5,756 nt of DNA from Caryophanales bacterium UBA6259 (GCA_002441135.1 DJVJ01000034.1:1-5756), one strand, 5' to 3'; counted from the first letter of the stretch, positions 1 through 5,530 are shown. The notes: generated from the letters alone by a model not told the origin. Numbers and translations: made by a program.

Positions 1-116
1 GCTATTGGAGAATCTCCAAAAGCCCAATACTTAATACAACTCTAAACAACAAATATCTCGAAAATCTAGGATACAAAAGCATATCTAAAAGATATCAACT
101 AATGCATAATTCTTAA
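1..116 (+). CDS. ltrA-like: Group II intron reverse transcriptase/maturase, C-terminal fragment
   Basis: This is the last 37 residues of an intron-encoded protein, read from base 3 and ending at TAA 114-116, followed directly by TGA. It begins YWRISKSPIL and ends SISKRYQLMHNS, the usual tail after the maturase (X) and DNA-binding regions of bacterial group II intron proteins. These proteins reverse-transcribe the intron RNA and help it splice and insert. No Cys-rich or HNH endonuclease segment follows, so the protein looks like the endonuclease-lacking type. The stop lies four bases before the domain V stem, as expected for an ORF carried in domain IV. The break on the left is the window edge; whether the full protein is intact cannot be judged. 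Confidence 0.88.
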   Translation, partial: YWRISKSPILNTTLNNKYLENLGYKSISKRYQLMHNS

Positions 117-119
117 TGA

Positions 120-151
120 ACCGCCGTATACCGAACGGTACGTACGGTGGT
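120..151 (+). ncRNA. Group II intron domain V (catalytic hairpin)
   Basis: This is the catalytic core hairpin of the intron RNA. The lower stem ACCGCCGTA (120-128) pairs with TACGGTGGT (143-151) over nine positions with one G-U. The bulge CG at 141-142 is the conserved two-nucleotide bulge that binds catalytic metal ions in this family. The upper stem TACC/GGTA is closed by GAAC at 133-136. The lower stem contains CGC, the alternative form of the catalytic AGC triad known from some bacterial classes. Confidence 0.87.
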
Positions 152-216
152 GTGAGAGGACGCTGAATAAAATAATTATTTAGCTCCTACTCGATTTTTA
201 TTGTACATAGGAACTA

Positions 217-246
217 TTAGGAAATTTTATACGTTATTGGTATAAT
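217..246 (+). promoter_or_regulatory. Likely sigma-A promoter of yabM (extended -10)
   Basis: A perfect extended -10, TGGTATAAT, lies at 238-246. The best -35 is weak (TTAGGA, 217-222, 18-bp spacer), which fits the known ability of an extended -10 to compensate. Transcription would start near 253, giving a leader of about 35 bases before the yabM ATG. The promoter lies downstream of the inferred intron 3' end, so yabM should not depend on read-through from the intron or the gene beyond it. Confidence 0.6.
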
Positions 247-289
247 AAAAATGGTTTATTTTATTTTCAAGGAGAGGATTTAACAAACG

Positions 290-1927
290 ATGGGGACACA
301 AGTAAAACGTTCATTTATCAAAGGAGCTGCAATTTTAGGTATAGCAGCTTTGTTATCTAAAGTGTTAGGTGCAGTTTATCGTATTCCATATCAAAATATA
401 ACAGGAGATATCGGGCTTGGTGTTTATAGCAAGGTTTATCCTATTTATAGTATGCTTTTGATTTTAGCAACAGCAGGTTTTCCAATTGCTATTTCTAAAT
501 TGGTATCAGAGCATTTAGCGGTGGGCGATAAAAAAGGGGCTAAGAGAATTCTTAAAATCTCGATTTATGTCTTAACCGCTACAGGGACCCTCTTTTTCCT
601 TGCATTATTTTTTGGAGCAAACCGCTTAGCTGTCTGGATGGGTAATCAGGAGCTATCATTAGCAATTAAGAGTGTTTCTTTTGCACTGCTTATTGTTCCT
701 GCAATGGCTGCATTTAGAGGATACTATCAAGGGCATCAATTTATGACACCTACTGCATATTCGCAAATTGTGGAACAAATTGTTAGGGTTGCTACCATTT
801 TAGTTCTATCCTATTGGTTTATGACACAGCCACAATATGGAGTTTATTACGCAGGAGCTGGTGCTGTATTTGGCGCCTTTACAGGAGCTGTTTTTTCCTT
901 TATCGTGCTTATTCTTTTTTGGAGAAAGGCAAGTGTTTTTACGGATGAAATAGCGGCAGAAGTACCTGTTGTTGAATCACAAGAACTTCCAACGATTGAT
1001 GTTATAAAGAGAATTTTATATTATGCACTTCCAATTGCATTAGGATCATTGATTATTCCGTTATTGGGGGTAGTGGATTCCTTTACAGTATCTAATATGC
1101 TTCAATATACTGGATTTTCTGTAATAGATTCGGAATATTGGTTTGGGGTATATACAAGAGGTCAACCATTAGTTATGTTTGCTTCTTTTTTTGCTATTTC
1201 TCTATCTTTAGCACTTGTTCCTTCAATTTCAGAAGCACAAGTTAAAAACGATCAGCAATTAATTATTTCTCGATCGGAATTGGCTCTTCGTTTAAGCTTA
1301 AATATCGGATTACCAGCATCGGTTGGCCTTGCTGTTTTAGCTGAACCAATTAATATTATGTTATATGAAAATAGTGCAGGTACAAACACATTAACTGCTT
1401 TAGCTTTTACCACTGTATTTGCGATAATAGAAATTACATCATCTGGAATATTACAGGGAATAGGACAAGTTACTCTCCCAGCGAAAAACTTATTTATTGG
1501 TATTCTGGTTAAATTATTACTAAATCTGTTATTAATCACCCAATTTGGAATAATAGGTGCAGCAATTGCCACAGTATTTGGTTATGGTCTAGCAGCATTA
1601 TTAAATATGATTGCTATAAACAAATATATCGGTTTTAAAATAGGGGTTGTCAATTTCTTTTTGAAACCAACGATTGCAGTAAGTATTATGGCGTTAGTGG
1701 TGTGGATTTCAAAGCTTACTTTGCTTACAATTTTACTTCCAATGATTAGCTCTGAGCGATTAGTGATGGCAATCGTAGCCCTTCTTTCTGTAGGAATTGG
1801 AATTATTGCTTTAGCAGTTAGCTTATTTATTTCTGGGGCGATTACTAAAGAAGATTTATCAAATATTCCTCGCTTTGGGGATAAATTAATTCGAATCACA
1901 AAAAAATTAAGGATTCTTAAAGGATAA
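290..1927 (+). CDS. yabM: YabM, SpoVB/MurJ-like polysaccharide (lipid-linked) flippase
   Basis: This is a 545-residue integral membrane protein of the MVF/MOP flippase superfamily, whose members move lipid-linked sugars such as lipid II across the cytoplasmic membrane. I count about 14 hydrophobic segments (roughly 12-32, 52-72, 88-110, 125-145, 160-178, 185-210, 242-264, 294-314, 334-354, 370-390, 402-420, 422-445, 458-478, 490-514). Family landmarks are the N-terminal SFIKGAAIL...RIPYQN (8-35) and FRGYYQG (142-148). The length matches SpoVB/YtgP/YabM proteins. The position just before yabN identifies it as the yabM ortholog; the exact substrate is not established by sequence. ATG 290 is chosen because an in-frame TAA (281-283) lies just upstream; an AAGGAGAGG Shine-Dalgarno (269-277) precedes it at a slightly long spacing. 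The yabN ribosome-binding site overlaps its stop. Confidence 0.92.
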   Translation: MGTQVKRSFIKGAAILGIAALLSKVLGAVYRIPYQNITGDIGLGVYSKVYPIYSMLLILATAGFPIAISKLVSEHLAVGDKKGAKRILKISIYVLTATGTLFFLALFFGANRLAVWMGNQELSLAIKSVSFALLIVPAMAAFRGYYQGHQFMTPTAYSQIVEQIVRVATILVLSYWFMTQPQYGVYYAGAGAVFGAFTGAVFSFIVLILFWRKASVFTDEIAAEVPVVESQELPTIDVIKRILYYALPIALGSLIIPLLGVVDSFTVSNMLQYTGFSVIDSEYWFGVYTRGQPLVMFASFFAISLSLALVPSISEAQVKNDQQLIISRSELALRLSLNIGLPASVGLAVLAEPINIMLYENSAGTNTLTALAFTTVFAIIEITSSGILQGIGQVTLPAKNLFIGILVKLLLNLLLITQFGIIGAAIATVFGYGLAALLNMIAINKYIGFKIGVVNFFLKPTIAVSIMALVVWISKLTLLTILLPMISSERLVMAIVALLSVGIGIIALAVSLFISGAITKEDLSNIPRFGDKLIRITKKLRILKG

Positions 1928-1939
1928 AGGAGCAAACTG

Positions 1940-3415
1940 ATGAAGGGAAAAATCACGGTGATTGGATTGGGCTCTAGTGACGAGAATCATTTATCATTAG
2001 GTGTCTATCGTTTGCTAAAGGAAACTAACCATTTGTATCTTAGGACAAAAGAACATCCTTTAACTTCTTTTTTAGAAAAAGAAGGAATTGTATTTAAGAC
2101 ATTTGATTCGTTATATGATAATAATACGGAATATGAAAAAGTATACCAGGAAATTGCTGCGCAGTTATTAGAAGCTGCGAATGCTGGGGAAATAGTTATC
2201 TATGGAGTTCCAGGGCATCCAATGGTAGCTGAAAAAAGCGTTCAATATCTATTAGATCAAGGAGAACAGCAAGGGATTGAGGTAGAAATTGTTGGTGGGG
2301 AAAGCTTCCTAGACACTATTTTTTCCAGTTTAAAAATAGACCCAATTGATGGTTTTATTTTTATTAATGGAGAGGTTTTAATTAAAAAGGACTTAGATCC
2401 CAACAAGAATATTGTAATTGGTCAAGTTTATGACCAATGGGTAGCCTCTGATGTTAAATTGACATTGATGGAAATTTATCCAGATGAAGCTCCTGTATAT
2501 ATTGCTGCTAATCTTGGGATTAAAGGTAAAGAGGTTATTAAAGAAATTCCTTTGTATCAATTAGATTATGATCCAAATGATTTTCATCACTTAAGTTCTG
2601 TTTATGTTCCACCATTTGTAAGCACGGAAGCTACCCATGGCCTTTTCGATACACTAGAGGACATCGTTAGAATACTTCGAAGTCCAGATGGCTGTCCTTG
2701 GGATCGTAAGCAAACACACCAGTCAATTAGACAAAATTTAATTGAGGAAACCTATGAACTTGTGGAAACTATTGATAGTCAAGACATGGAACATATGGTA
2801 GAAGAATTAGGGGATGTATTATTACAGATTATGCTTCATTCGCAAATTGCTACTGAGGAAGGTTATTTTACAATAAATGATGTTATTAAACAACTTAATA
2901 ATAAATTGGTACGGCGACATCCTCATGTTTTTGGAGAAGAAAAGGCAGAAAAAGCAGAGGATGCTTACCAGCATTGGCAGCAAATAAAACAACAAGAAAA
3001 GGCAGAAAAAGGAATTATAGAAGGTTCGCATCTTGATGGAATTCCAGTCGACTTACCGGCGGTTTTAAAAGCATTCAAATTGCAAAAAAAAGCAGCAAGG
3101 GTAGGCTTTGACTGGGATAAAATTGAAAGTGTCTATGATAAAATTCAAGAAGAAATTACCGAACTAAAAGTTGCTACAGAAGACCAACAAATAGCGGAGC
3201 TAGGGGATTTATTATTTGCTGTTATTAATCTAGCTCGTTTTCTAGATGCTGATCCTGAACAAGCGTTAGCATTAACAAATCAGAAATTTATTCAACGATT
3301 TCAATATATTGAAAGAAAATTAAAGGAAAACAAGGTGGAAATCTCAGAGGCTTCATTAGAAGAAATGGAAAGATATTGGAATGAAGCAAAGAGTGTTGAG
3401 GGGGAGATGTTATGA
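1940..3415 (+). CDS. yabN: YabN: tetrapyrrole-methylase-like domain fused to MazG NTP pyrophosphohydrolase
   Basis: This two-part protein has 491 residues, the usual YabN length. Residues 1-220 form a SAM-dependent tetrapyrrole (corrin/porphyrin) methylase-like fold, with GLGSSDENHL (9-18) as the first loop and YGVPGHPMVAEKS (88-100) as the second conserved motif. No methylation substrate is known to me for this family. Residues 235-350 are a MazG domain, with GCPWDRKQTH (251-260), EETYE (269-273) and EELGD (288-292) as Mg-binding acidic motifs. A second MazG repeat at 375-485 carries GFDWDK (389-394), EEITE (404-408) and AELGD (419-423). MazG enzymes hydrolyse nucleoside triphosphates to monophosphate and pyrophosphate, clearing damaged or non-canonical nucleotides. 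ATG 1940 follows AAAGGAG (1926-1932) at 7 bases. Its stop overlaps the rqcP start in an ATGA, so the two are probably translationally coupled. Confidence 0.94.
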   Translation: MKGKITVIGLGSSDENHLSLGVYRLLKETNHLYLRTKEHPLTSFLEKEGIVFKTFDSLYDNNTEYEKVYQEIAAQLLEAANAGEIVIYGVPGHPMVAEKSVQYLLDQGEQQGIEVEIVGGESFLDTIFSSLKIDPIDGFIFINGEVLIKKDLDPNKNIVIGQVYDQWVASDVKLTLMEIYPDEAPVYIAANLGIKGKEVIKEIPLYQLDYDPNDFHHLSSVYVPPFVSTEATHGLFDTLEDIVRILRSPDGCPWDRKQTHQSIRQNLIEETYELVETIDSQDMEHMVEELGDVLLQIMLHSQIATEEGYFTINDVIKQLNNKLVRRHPHVFGEEKAEKAEDAYQHWQQIKQQEKAEKGIIEGSHLDGIPVDLPAVLKAFKLQKKAARVGFDWDKIESVYDKIQEEITELKVATEDQQIAELGDLLFAVINLARFLDADPEQALALTNQKFIQRFQYIERKLKENKVEISEASLEEMERYWNEAKSVEGEML

Positions 3416-3678
3416 GACTAGACAAATTTTTAAAGGTATCAAGGCTAATCAAAAGAAGAACATTAGCAAAAGAAATATCTGATCAAGGAAGAATTGCTAT
3501 AAATGGTCAAACTGCCAAAGCAAGTAGTACTGTAAAGGTTGGGGACCAGCTTGAGGTAAGATTCGGTAATAAAATCGTGTTGGTCCAAGTAGAAAAGCTT
3601 GAAGAAAATGCGAAAAAAGAAAATGCGGTTAATATGTATACGATATTAAGGGAAACAAGGGTAGATCAAACTGAATAG
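3412..3678 (+). CDS. rqcP: RqcP (YabO), S4-domain ribosome quality control factor
   Basis: This 88-residue basic protein is nearly all one S4 RNA-binding domain (1-60): MRLDKFLKVSRLIKRR, then ...SDQGRIAINGQ... and VKVGDQLEVRFG. It matches Hsp15/YabO. In B. subtilis RqcP binds stalled 50S subunits and, with RqcH, supports C-terminal poly-alanine tailing of incomplete chains. Arg2 and Arg16, reported as functionally important in that protein, are both present. The start ATG 3412 overlaps the yabN stop (TGA 3413-3415) and has a strong GAGGGGGAG site (3398-3406) five bases upstream. The C-terminal tail (65-88) is charged and keeps the NMYTILRE segment, which I recall as conserved in Bacillus YabO. 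An intrinsic terminator follows. Confidence 0.93.
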   Translation: MRLDKFLKVSRLIKRRTLAKEISDQGRIAINGQTAKASSTVKVGDQLEVRFGNKIVLVQVEKLEENAKKENAVNMYTILRETRVDQTE

Positions 3679-3697
3679 CATTTAATTAAAAGCTGAT

Positions 3698-3732
3698 AAG
3701 GTTCTATTTATAATAGGGCCTTTTATTTTTTT
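3698..3732 (+). terminator. Intrinsic terminator after rqcP
   Basis: An 11-bp hairpin, AAGGTTCTATT (3698-3708) with AATAGGGCCTT (3712-3722), has two G-U pairs and a TAT loop. It is followed by TTATTTTTTT (3723-3732). It lies 20 bases after the rqcP stop and separates the yabM-yabN-rqcP unit from the yabP unit. Confidence 0.85.
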
Positions 3733-3733
3733 G

Positions 3734-3762
3734 TTCTAAACTAAGTTGCCAAGCCATATGAT
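3734..3762 (+). promoter_or_regulatory. Candidate sigma-E-type promoter for yabP-yabQ
   Basis: CATATGAT at 3755-3762 resembles the sigma-E -10 consensus CATACAnT, and TTCTAAA (3734-3740) lies 14 bases upstream in the -35 position but lacks the usual ATA core. In B. subtilis yabP and yabQ belong to the mother-cell sigma-E regulon, which makes a promoter in this 54-base gap between terminator and yabP likely. No sigma-A-like TTGACA/TATAAT pair is seen here. The exact element is uncertain because the -35 is weak. Confidence 0.33.
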
Positions 3763-3786
3763 GTAGCATAAAAGGAGGGGAATCGA

Positions 3787-4077
3787 ATGGATGAAAAAAT
3801 GAGAAAAAATGGGCGCAAGCATGAGATTATATTATTAGACCGAGAGCATATGCAAGTAACAGGTGTTAGTGATGTAGAGAGCTTTGATAGTGAAGAGTTT
3901 TTGTTAAATACAGAAGCAGGATATTTGAATATCCATGGACAAAACCTTCATATTCGTACACTAGATTTAGAACAGGGAAAAGTGATAATAGAAGGTTTTG
4001 TCTTTGATATCGTGTATTTAAATGAAGGATATTCCTCGGAGAAAGCAAAAGGATTCTTTGGCAGATTATTCAAGTGA
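3787..4077 (+). CDS. yabP: Sporulation protein YabP
   Basis: This 96-residue protein matches YabP in length and motifs: VTGVSDVESFDSEEFLL (24-40), GQNLHIRTLDLEQG (51-64), FDIVYL (73-78) and a C-terminal KGFFGRLFK (88-96). It has no signal peptide or membrane segment. YabP is made in the mother cell during sporulation and is needed for normal spore development in B. subtilis (with YabQ, linked to cortex formation); its biochemical activity is unknown to me. ATG 3787 is preferred: AAAGGAGGGG (3771-3780) lies six bases upstream. A second in-frame ATG at 3799 is less well placed. Its TGA stop overlaps the yabQ GTG start in a GTGA, consistent with coupled synthesis. Confidence 0.93.
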   Translation: MDEKMRKNGRKHEIILLDREHMQVTGVSDVESFDSEEFLLNTEAGYLNIHGQNLHIRTLDLEQGKVIIEGFVFDIVYLNEGYSSEKAKGFFGRLFK

Positions 4078-4640
4078 CATTACAAACTCAATTTTTAACA
4101 CTTATGCTAATGATAGGTAGTGGGTTAATCGTTGGTTTTTTCTTTGATGGATATCGTGTATTAAAAGGAAGATTAGATTTTCCAGCGTGGATTGTATTTT
4201 TCTTTGACATAATTTATGGAACGTTTTCAGGGATTTTTATCTTTTTATTATTGGTTTGGATTAATTATGGACAACTTAGGTTTACTATTTATTTGTTTTT
4301 TTTGCTTGGATTATGGTTTTACTATTTAATTTTAAGTTCGTTATTAATCAAATTTTGGCTGATCTTATATGAACTTATCTATCAAGTGATTATAATCTTT
4401 TTTCACCTTCTTCATGTCTTGGTTATTAAACCAATCATCTATATTTATAAATTTAGTATCTGGATACTAACAACAGCTGAAACAGTAATTAAAGGTTTTC
4501 TCCAATTACTCAAAAGCATTTTATGGCCAGTTGGTCGTTTTTTCTTTTCACCTGTTAAGCTACAAACTAATAAGATAAAAAGTAGATTAAAGAAAAAAGA
4601 AGGGTTTTTGTCACGGTTAACGAATTTATTTAAAAGGTAA
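4074..4640 (+). CDS. yabQ: Sporulation membrane protein YabQ
   Basis: This 188-residue membrane protein has strong hydrophobic segments at about 6-24, 38-62, 69-93 and 98-118, further hydrophobic helices to about 158, and a basic tail (163-188, RLKKK...LFKR). In B. subtilis YabQ is a mother-cell membrane protein required for spore cortex formation. The start is GTG 4074, overlapping the yabP TGA. The resulting N-terminus MTLQTQF fits what I recall of the family (MTL-TQF), which supports GTG despite the lack of a clear Shine-Dalgarno; coupling to yabP translation would explain it. The next methionine codons (4104 onward) would cut into the first membrane segment. Sequence outside the N-terminus is poorly conserved in the family, so assignment rests on position, topology and N-terminus together. 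Confidence 0.9.
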   Translation: MTLQTQFLTLMLMIGSGLIVGFFFDGYRVLKGRLDFPAWIVFFFDIIYGTFSGIFIFLLLVWINYGQLRFTIYLFFLLGLWFYYLILSSLLIKFWLILYELIYQVIIIFFHLLHVLVIKPIIYIYKFSIWILTTAETVIKGFLQLLKSILWPVGRFFFSPVKLQTNKIKSRLKKKEGFLSRLTNLFKR

Positions 4641-4653
4641 AAAAACCGTGTAG

Positions 4654-4660
4654 TAGGAGG
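4654..4660 (+). promoter_or_regulatory. Ribosome-binding site of divIC (bears on start choice)
   Basis: TAGGAGG lies 8 bases before GTG 4669 and 11 before the adjacent in-frame ATG 4672. Spacing favours GTG, and codon preference favours ATG; the product differs by one residue. Confidence 0.7.
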
Positions 4661-4668
4661 AACCTTTC

Positions 4669-4974
4669 GTGATGAAGGGGAAAGAAAAAGCGAATTTAAA
4701 AAGCAAGCGAAGAATGAGATTAATCACATTAGTATTGGTTCTTATCACAGTATGGACCGGTTATACAAGTTATCATCAATGGCAAAACATAAAGATCAAA
4801 AGAGAAAAACTAAACACGCTAGAAGCAAGTCATCAAGAACAAAAGGGTCTCAAAATGGAGTTAGAGAAGAAGATTTTGTTATTACAAGATGATGATTTTA
4901 TTGCTGACCTAGCAAGGAAGTTATATTTTTTCTCGAAACCAGGGGAGGTAATATTTATCACTCCAGATAATTAA
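4669..4974 (+). CDS. divIC: DivIC, FtsB-family septum formation initiator
   Basis: This is a small bitopic division protein of 101 residues. It has a short basic cytoplasmic N-terminus (1-16), one membrane helix (about 17-34, ITLVLVLITVWTGYT), an extracellular coiled coil (about 38-72) and the conserved C-terminal block DDDFIADLARKLYFFSKPGE (74-93). It belongs to the FtsB/DivIC family, which binds FtsL and DivIB at the septum and helps activate septal wall synthesis. The N-terminal part is shorter than in B. subtilis DivIC (about 125 residues), though the essential-looking parts are present. The start is GTG 4669 or ATG 4672, directly adjacent. The gene sits 28 bases after yabQ with no terminator between, but as a vegetative function it should not depend only on a sporulation promoter. 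Confidence 0.93.
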   Translation: MMKGKEKANLKSKRRMRLITLVLVLITVWTGYTSYHQWQNIKIKREKLNTLEASHQEQKGLKMELEKKILLLQDDDFIADLARKLYFFSKPGEVIFITPDN

Positions 4975-4983
4975 GTAGATATA

Positions 4984-5013
4984 TTGACATTGTTGAAACC
5001 CTTCATGTATAAT
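4984..5013 (+). promoter_or_regulatory. Consensus sigma-A promoter of yabR
   Basis: A perfect TTGACA (4984-4989) and a perfect TATAAT (5008-5013) are separated by 18 bp, ending in TG just before the -10. Transcription should start near 5020, some 20 bases before the yabR Shine-Dalgarno. The box starts 10 bases after the divIC stop, so yabR is a separately promoted unit. Confidence 0.85.
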
Positions 5014-5039
5014 TCATTTAGTTTATTTCTTATTTTTTT

Positions 5040-5046
5040 AAGGAGG
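5040..5046 (+). promoter_or_regulatory. Ribosome-binding site fixing the yabR start
   Basis: AAGGAGG, a strong match to the 16S anti-SD, lies 12 bases before ATG 5059 and has no other start codon within reach. It places the yabR start at 5059 rather than at the TTG at 4984 inside the promoter. Confidence 0.85.
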
Positions 5047-5058
5047 ATTTTTTTATTC

Positions 5059-5478
5059 ATGTCAATTGAAATAGGCAGCAAGGTTGAAGGGAAGGTTACA
5101 GGTATCACTCACTTTGGAGCATTTGTTGAGTTACCAAGTGGTGAAACAGGGTTAGTCCATATCTCTGAAATTGCAGACAGTTATGTAAAAGACGTTAATC
5201 AATTTTTAAAAGTTAATGATGTTGTAACTGTAAAGGTAATTAATGTGGAAAAAGACGGTAAAATAGGCCTTTCTATGAAAAAGGCTAAAGAAACCGAACA
5301 AGCTCCTAAACCGGTCAGAAGCGAGAGACCAGCTAGACAGCCTAAGTTTCAACGCCAACCAGCAGAAAGTTTTGATGATAAGGTAAGTAAGTTTCTAAAA
5401 GATAGTGAGGAACGCTTAACTACGTTGAAAAAGAAAGTTGATGCAAAAAGAGGTGGACGTGGCTCCCGCCGTGGCTAA
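5059..5478 (+). CDS. yabR: YabR, S1-domain RNA-binding protein
   Basis: From ATG 5059 this is a 139-residue protein. An S1 RNA-binding domain fills residues 4-75: GSKVEGKVTGITHFGAFVEL, then GLVHISEI (31-38) and VEKDGKIGLSMK (63-74). This is the five-stranded OB fold seen in PNPase and ribosomal S1. A Pro/Arg/Gln-rich linker (about 77-103) follows, then a charged helix (about 106-128) and an RGG/GSRRG basic tail (130-139), which would add non-specific RNA or ribosome affinity. The family is related to general stress protein GSP13 and to YabR of B. subtilis; the precise RNA target is not known to me. The reading frame stays open 25 codons further upstream to TTG 4984, but that part overlaps the -35/-10 and leader and is not coding. 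A terminator follows directly. Confidence 0.93.
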   Translation: MSIEIGSKVEGKVTGITHFGAFVELPSGETGLVHISEIADSYVKDVNQFLKVNDVVTVKVINVEKDGKIGLSMKKAKETEQAPKPVRSERPARQPKFQRQPAESFDDKVSKFLKDSEERLTTLKKKVDAKRGGRGSRRG

Positions 5479-5480
5479 TA

Positions 5481-5519
5481 AATAAACAAAGCACCGTTTT
5501 GGTGCTTTTTCTGTTTATT
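5481..5519 (+). terminator. Intrinsic terminator after yabR
   Basis: AAAGCACC (5488-5495) pairs perfectly with GGTGCTTT (5501-5508) around a GTTTT loop, followed by TT. An outer AATAAAC (5481-5487)/GTTTATT (5513-5519) pairing extends the hairpin. It lies between yabR and the tRNA promoter. Confidence 0.87.
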
Positions 5520-5530
5520 AAATAAAACGT

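Larger units (their letters stand above)
1..195 (+). mobile_element. Group II intron, 3' end (RT tail, domains V and VI)
   Basis: This is the 3' part of a bacterial group II intron, a self-splicing retroelement; the rest lies left of the window. Three things are visible in order. First comes the C-terminus of the intron-encoded protein. Next is a domain V hairpin at 120-151: a 9-bp stem (120-128 with 143-151, one G-U), a two-base CG bulge at 141-142, then a 4-bp upper stem and tetraloop at 129-140. Last is a domain VI hairpin: 154-160 pairs with 185-192, leaving A189 bulged as the likely branch point, and 162-170 pairs with 176-184. The 3' splice site is inferred at about 195, after an AY-type end (GAT) 6 bases past A189; it could be 1-2 bases off. 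The domain V/VI pattern, and the absence of a visible endonuclease motif, suggest an endonuclease-less class, but I cannot fix the class. Confidence 0.9.

Noticed and set aside
111..195. The hairpins at 120-192 as an intrinsic terminator or riboswitch upstream of yabM
   Set aside because: The CG bulge, the bulged A near the 3' end and the maturase C-terminus just upstream fit group II domains V and VI far better. The T-run at 195-199 follows the splice site rather than a simple stem.
1252..1956. Minus-strand open frames opposite yabM (1252-1572 and 1582-1956)
   Set aside because: They mirror a hydrophobic, A/T-biased gene on the other strand. They have no ribosome-binding site or recognisable domain, and the plus-strand gene is well supported.
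2822..3031. Minus-strand frame inside yabN
   Set aside because: It lies opposite the conserved MazG region, has no start signals and low-complexity Phe/Leu content, and is a shadow of yabN.
3866..4048. Minus-strand frame inside yabP
   Set aside because: It is short, unsupported by any ribosome-binding site, and fully covered by the well-matched YabP.
4984..5058. 25-residue N-terminal extension of yabR from TTG
   Set aside because: It overlaps a perfect -35/-10 and the leader, and AAGGAGG with ATG 5059 gives the family-typical N-terminus.
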